This document shows positions 61,186-64,000 of a stretch of 64,000 bases of DNA, in pieces. Origin of the DNA: Mallotus nudiflorus (lineage: Eukaryota; Streptophyta; Magnoliopsida; Malpighiales; Euphorbiaceae); assembly GCA_947683625.1 (NCBI GenBank), contig CANTUR010000622.1, positions 62,001 through 126,000 of the forward strand. The letters run 5' to 3'. A program made the position numbers and the translations under genes. The notes under the pieces are model-generated. The model had not been told where the DNA came from and ran no database searches. It saw nothing but the letters and a program-made list of their open reading frames with translations. Within the stretch, counting starts at the first letter, position 1, and each line of letters begins with the position of its first letter.

Positions 61186-64000
61186 TGTAAAGACCTAAAT
61201 TTTCATATACTAAATTAAGAAATTAAAATTCAAGATATGCAATGTTAATAATTCTTTTTACGTTATATTATTATTATATTATTAAATTATGATATTTAAT
61301 TTTAGTGTTGAATTTATTGTATCGTGTACATTTTAATTTAACTTTAATTTAACTTTTGGGATTAAATATTATTTTAATATTTCTAATTTAATTTTAGTAT
61401 TGATTTATTGTATCGTGTACATTTTAATATATTTTTTGTTAGAATAAATTGAAATAATATTTTTATTATTTAATATACTACATTATTTTGTCTTTTGTGC
61501 TTTTAATAAAATAAATAAATTTCCCTTCCTTTTATTTTTCTTTTCTCTTCTTCTCCTCCCTTCTTTCCTTTCTTTCCTTTTTTATTTTCTTCTTCAGCGT
61601 GAAACTGTAAGCAACACCGCCACCTACTGCTATTCGCCGCCATCCACTGTCGCTAGCACATCGTGCCACCACCAGCAAGAGCCCTCACCATCGCCAGCAC
61701 CTTCAACGGTCACCAGAGCTTCTTCTCCTTCTTCTTCCCTTGAATTTGTGAGGTGCCAAAAATTGAGGAGGAAACTGACGACATTCCAATGAGTTTTTTC
61801 GATTGTTCTTAGACTCGAATTGAATCTCTTGACTCGTTCTTTGATAATCCTTGATTAATTTCAAGAAATTTAACTAGTAACAACTTCAATTTTGCCAAAT
61901 TTAAATTTAGGAATTTTTATTAAATTATAAAATTGAAGCTTAATTTGGTTTTATTTGATGTTGGTTGTTTAGGACTGATTATTGTATGTATTGTAAGGAT
62001 TTCAAAAATTATTTTTGTGAATTTTTAGGAATTTTTAAAATTTTTAATAAATTCTACTAGTTATTTTAAGTAAGTTTCATTGAGAAAGTTTATTGAAATT
62101 ATATAACAAATTTTTATTATAAATTTTTTAATATTTATGTCAAAAATGAAATTTTGAGAAAATTAATATAAATTAGTGAATTTTATGTTTTAATTGAAAT
62201 TATGGTGATTTGGATAATTTTTGAGTAATAAATAATATTTATGAATTAATTCCTATTTCTAGCTAATTATTAGTAATTTTTGGAATAATATATGAATAAA
62301 ATAGTATTTATGATTTTTATGATTTAAATGAGTTTTCAGTTGCTTAATTATATAATTGAATAATTTAATTAATTTTTGGTAACTAAATGCTATTTAATTT
62401 CAAAAATTTGAATAAGGATCTTTATAACAAAAATTGATTTTAATGTGAATTTTATTAATTATTTTATAAATAAATGTCTTTTATACGTTATTTGTGTGAA
62501 TAAATTAATTTTGATATTTAAATGGAATTTTATTGATTTATTTAGTGATTTGTCAAATTGGTTATTAGTTGGGCATTAAGTGCAGTTTGGGGGCCCAACA
62601 CAAGATTTGAAGTTGTTGCGGTTATTTGAAGTGTTTTTTTTTGTGTAGGGTTGGCTCTACTTTTGTAGAGAGATGTCCATTTTACAGAGAAAATTCTACA
62701 AAATTTTCAGTAAATTTCTCATAAAACGTGACATCAGGTCGATTTTAGTAAAGTTGTATTTTAATATAATCTTTTCTTAGAAATTTAGAATTTGTAAGAA
62801 TTCTATTTTTAATTTCCTATTATTTATTTCTTTTTTTTAGCCGTACCTCTAGTTGTGTTGGCAAGTCGAGCGCGACTATGCAGAGAAGCGCATTCTACCT
62901 GTAAGTTAATAATTGAACTATGTATAGGTTATATATATATATATATATATATATATTGATTGACTTTGATAAATAGGAGGATTTATTAAAGAATTATTAT
63001 TATTATTATGAGAATATCTATTTAAATTAAATTCTCCTATTATTGCTATAGTTATGTGAGCATGTTTATATTAAATTCTCACATGATTGGTAAATTTTAT
63101 TTTATTTTATTATAATCTTTATTGTTTATATATATTTATTTATTTTACAATAAACTATGGTACAACGGGCTATCTGATGAGTTTCATCAGAACTATGTGT
63201 GCACTAGTAGAATTGAGAGTGAGTGGTGAATGTATGTGGCTCAGTGATGCTTTGCTCTCGGACGTGATTTATATGTTATTGAGGCTGATAGCTCGGTGAT
63301 GTTTTACTCTCATGAACCATCAGTAAATATCAATTTAAGTGAATTGACTGTGGTTATTAGCTCGGTTGATACTTTGCTCTCGGGAACCGGCAGTCTTTGG
63401 ATTTTAAGAGAGCCGTAAGACTATTAGATTTGTGGATTAGGGTTCTACCTAGTTTTCTTATAAAAATGATTTAATGAAGCTTTTTATATTTTATATAGCA
63501 TTTTATGAATTTTAAATACTGATTTCAGTAAAATGAGATTTCCATAAATTACATAGTTTAAATTATAAATTTCTTATTTTCATAAATATATTTTAATGGA
63601 GGTTTTTATGCTATATACATTTCTTTTATTAACTTACTCAGTGAAGTCTGACTTCCCTCAATTATTTTTTTTTAGAATCTTGGGAGTCACCTGTTAGTCG
63701 GCCTATTTTACATTAGGTTTCTTCTTCTTTGGCTATTTTATGTAAGTTTATCTGAGATATATTATTATCATGTATGTATTTTTAATCTAGAACATCGCAG
63801 TAGTAGGAATGGTTAACTATTATATTGAATTTTATGGTTTGTCGTATGTATTAAGAATTTATATTAAAGGTAATTATTATATTATATATAAAATTATTTT
63901 GGTTTTTAATTCATTTGTGCTTTTTATCTTTATTTAGATATTTCATTTGTTTATCATTTTCATTTTATTCAAATTTTCCTTAAGGCTTACTATGGGTTTT
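61186..64000 (+). mobile_element. Long Gypsy-type LTR (copy C), continues beyond the window
   Basis: Begins TGTAAAGACCTAAATTTTCA, then AAGATATGCAATGTTAATA, and shares ordered blocks with copy A (26500-29662) on the opposite strand: AGAGATGTCCATTTTACAGAG near 62670, a region with repeated GCTCGGT-GATGTTTTACTCTC words (63200-63420) ending AGGGTTCTACC, and TTACTCAGTGAAGTCTGAC near 63635. The window ends in TTAAGGCTTACTATGGGTTTT, a phrase resembling the distal part of some plant Gypsy LTRs. A locally GC-richer patch (61590-61760), with CGCCGCCATCC-like words, may be transcribed leader. No gag or pol is in view. Confidence 0.6.
62930..62956. repeat. (TA)n microsatellite
   Basis: About 13 dinucleotide units inside LTR copy C, at a position comparable to one of the dinucleotide runs in copy A. 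Confidence 0.9.

Overview
The window is nuclear DNA of a flowering plant, almost certainly a eudicot. It is AT-rich, its genes are split by GT-AG introns, and its proteins belong to plant families (AMP1-type carboxypeptidase, AVT-type amino acid transporter, SAM-domain protein). Plant Copia, Gypsy-like and L1-type retroelements fill most of the space. The species cannot be fixed from the sequence.

Layout. (1) 1-2136, minus: 5' part of an acidic multi-exon gene of unknown function that runs off the left edge, followed by a degenerate tRNA-Arg(CCT) at 2555-2625. (2) 3485-8697, minus: a complete ten-exon AMP1/glutamate carboxypeptidase II gene (700 aa, all zinc ligands present), with a possible leader exon, uORF and 5' UTR intron at 8.7-10.06 kb. 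(3) 10-21.4 kb: gene-poor AT-rich DNA with a deleted Copia element (15463-18091) and a long inverted repeat (19205-20435). (4) 21502-23756, minus: a complete three-exon vacuolar-type amino acid transporter (435 aa). (5) 24-49.9 kb: mostly transposons. These include a long Gypsy-like LTR (about 26.5-29.66 kb, minus), two degraded L1-type LINEs lying head to tail (32.77-38.1 and 38.6-43.8 kb, minus), and a 1.35-kb segment with inverted ends (45101-46448) that holds a broken first exon of a dihydropyrimidinase gene. (6) 49972-51674, minus: a SAM-domain protein gene with a non-coding first exon carrying a uORF and a perfect hairpin. (7) 52861-58945, minus: a structurally complete Copia element with 277/299-bp LTRs and a perfect 5-bp target duplication CTTTT, but with stop codons in gag-pol. 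(8) 59-64 kb: more LTR fragments of the family seen at 26.5-29.7 kb, now including one in the opposite orientation, and a short PPR-protein relic.

Only four loci look like host genes: the unknown acidic protein, AMP1, the amino acid transporter and the SAM-domain protein. All four are on the minus strand, and nothing indicates a shared pathway. I found no cluster that amounts to a new multi-gene system. The best leads are the 1.2-kb inverted repeat, the inverted-end segment with the captured dihydropyrimidinase exon, the leaders of the AMP1 and SAM genes, and the opposed LTR copies.
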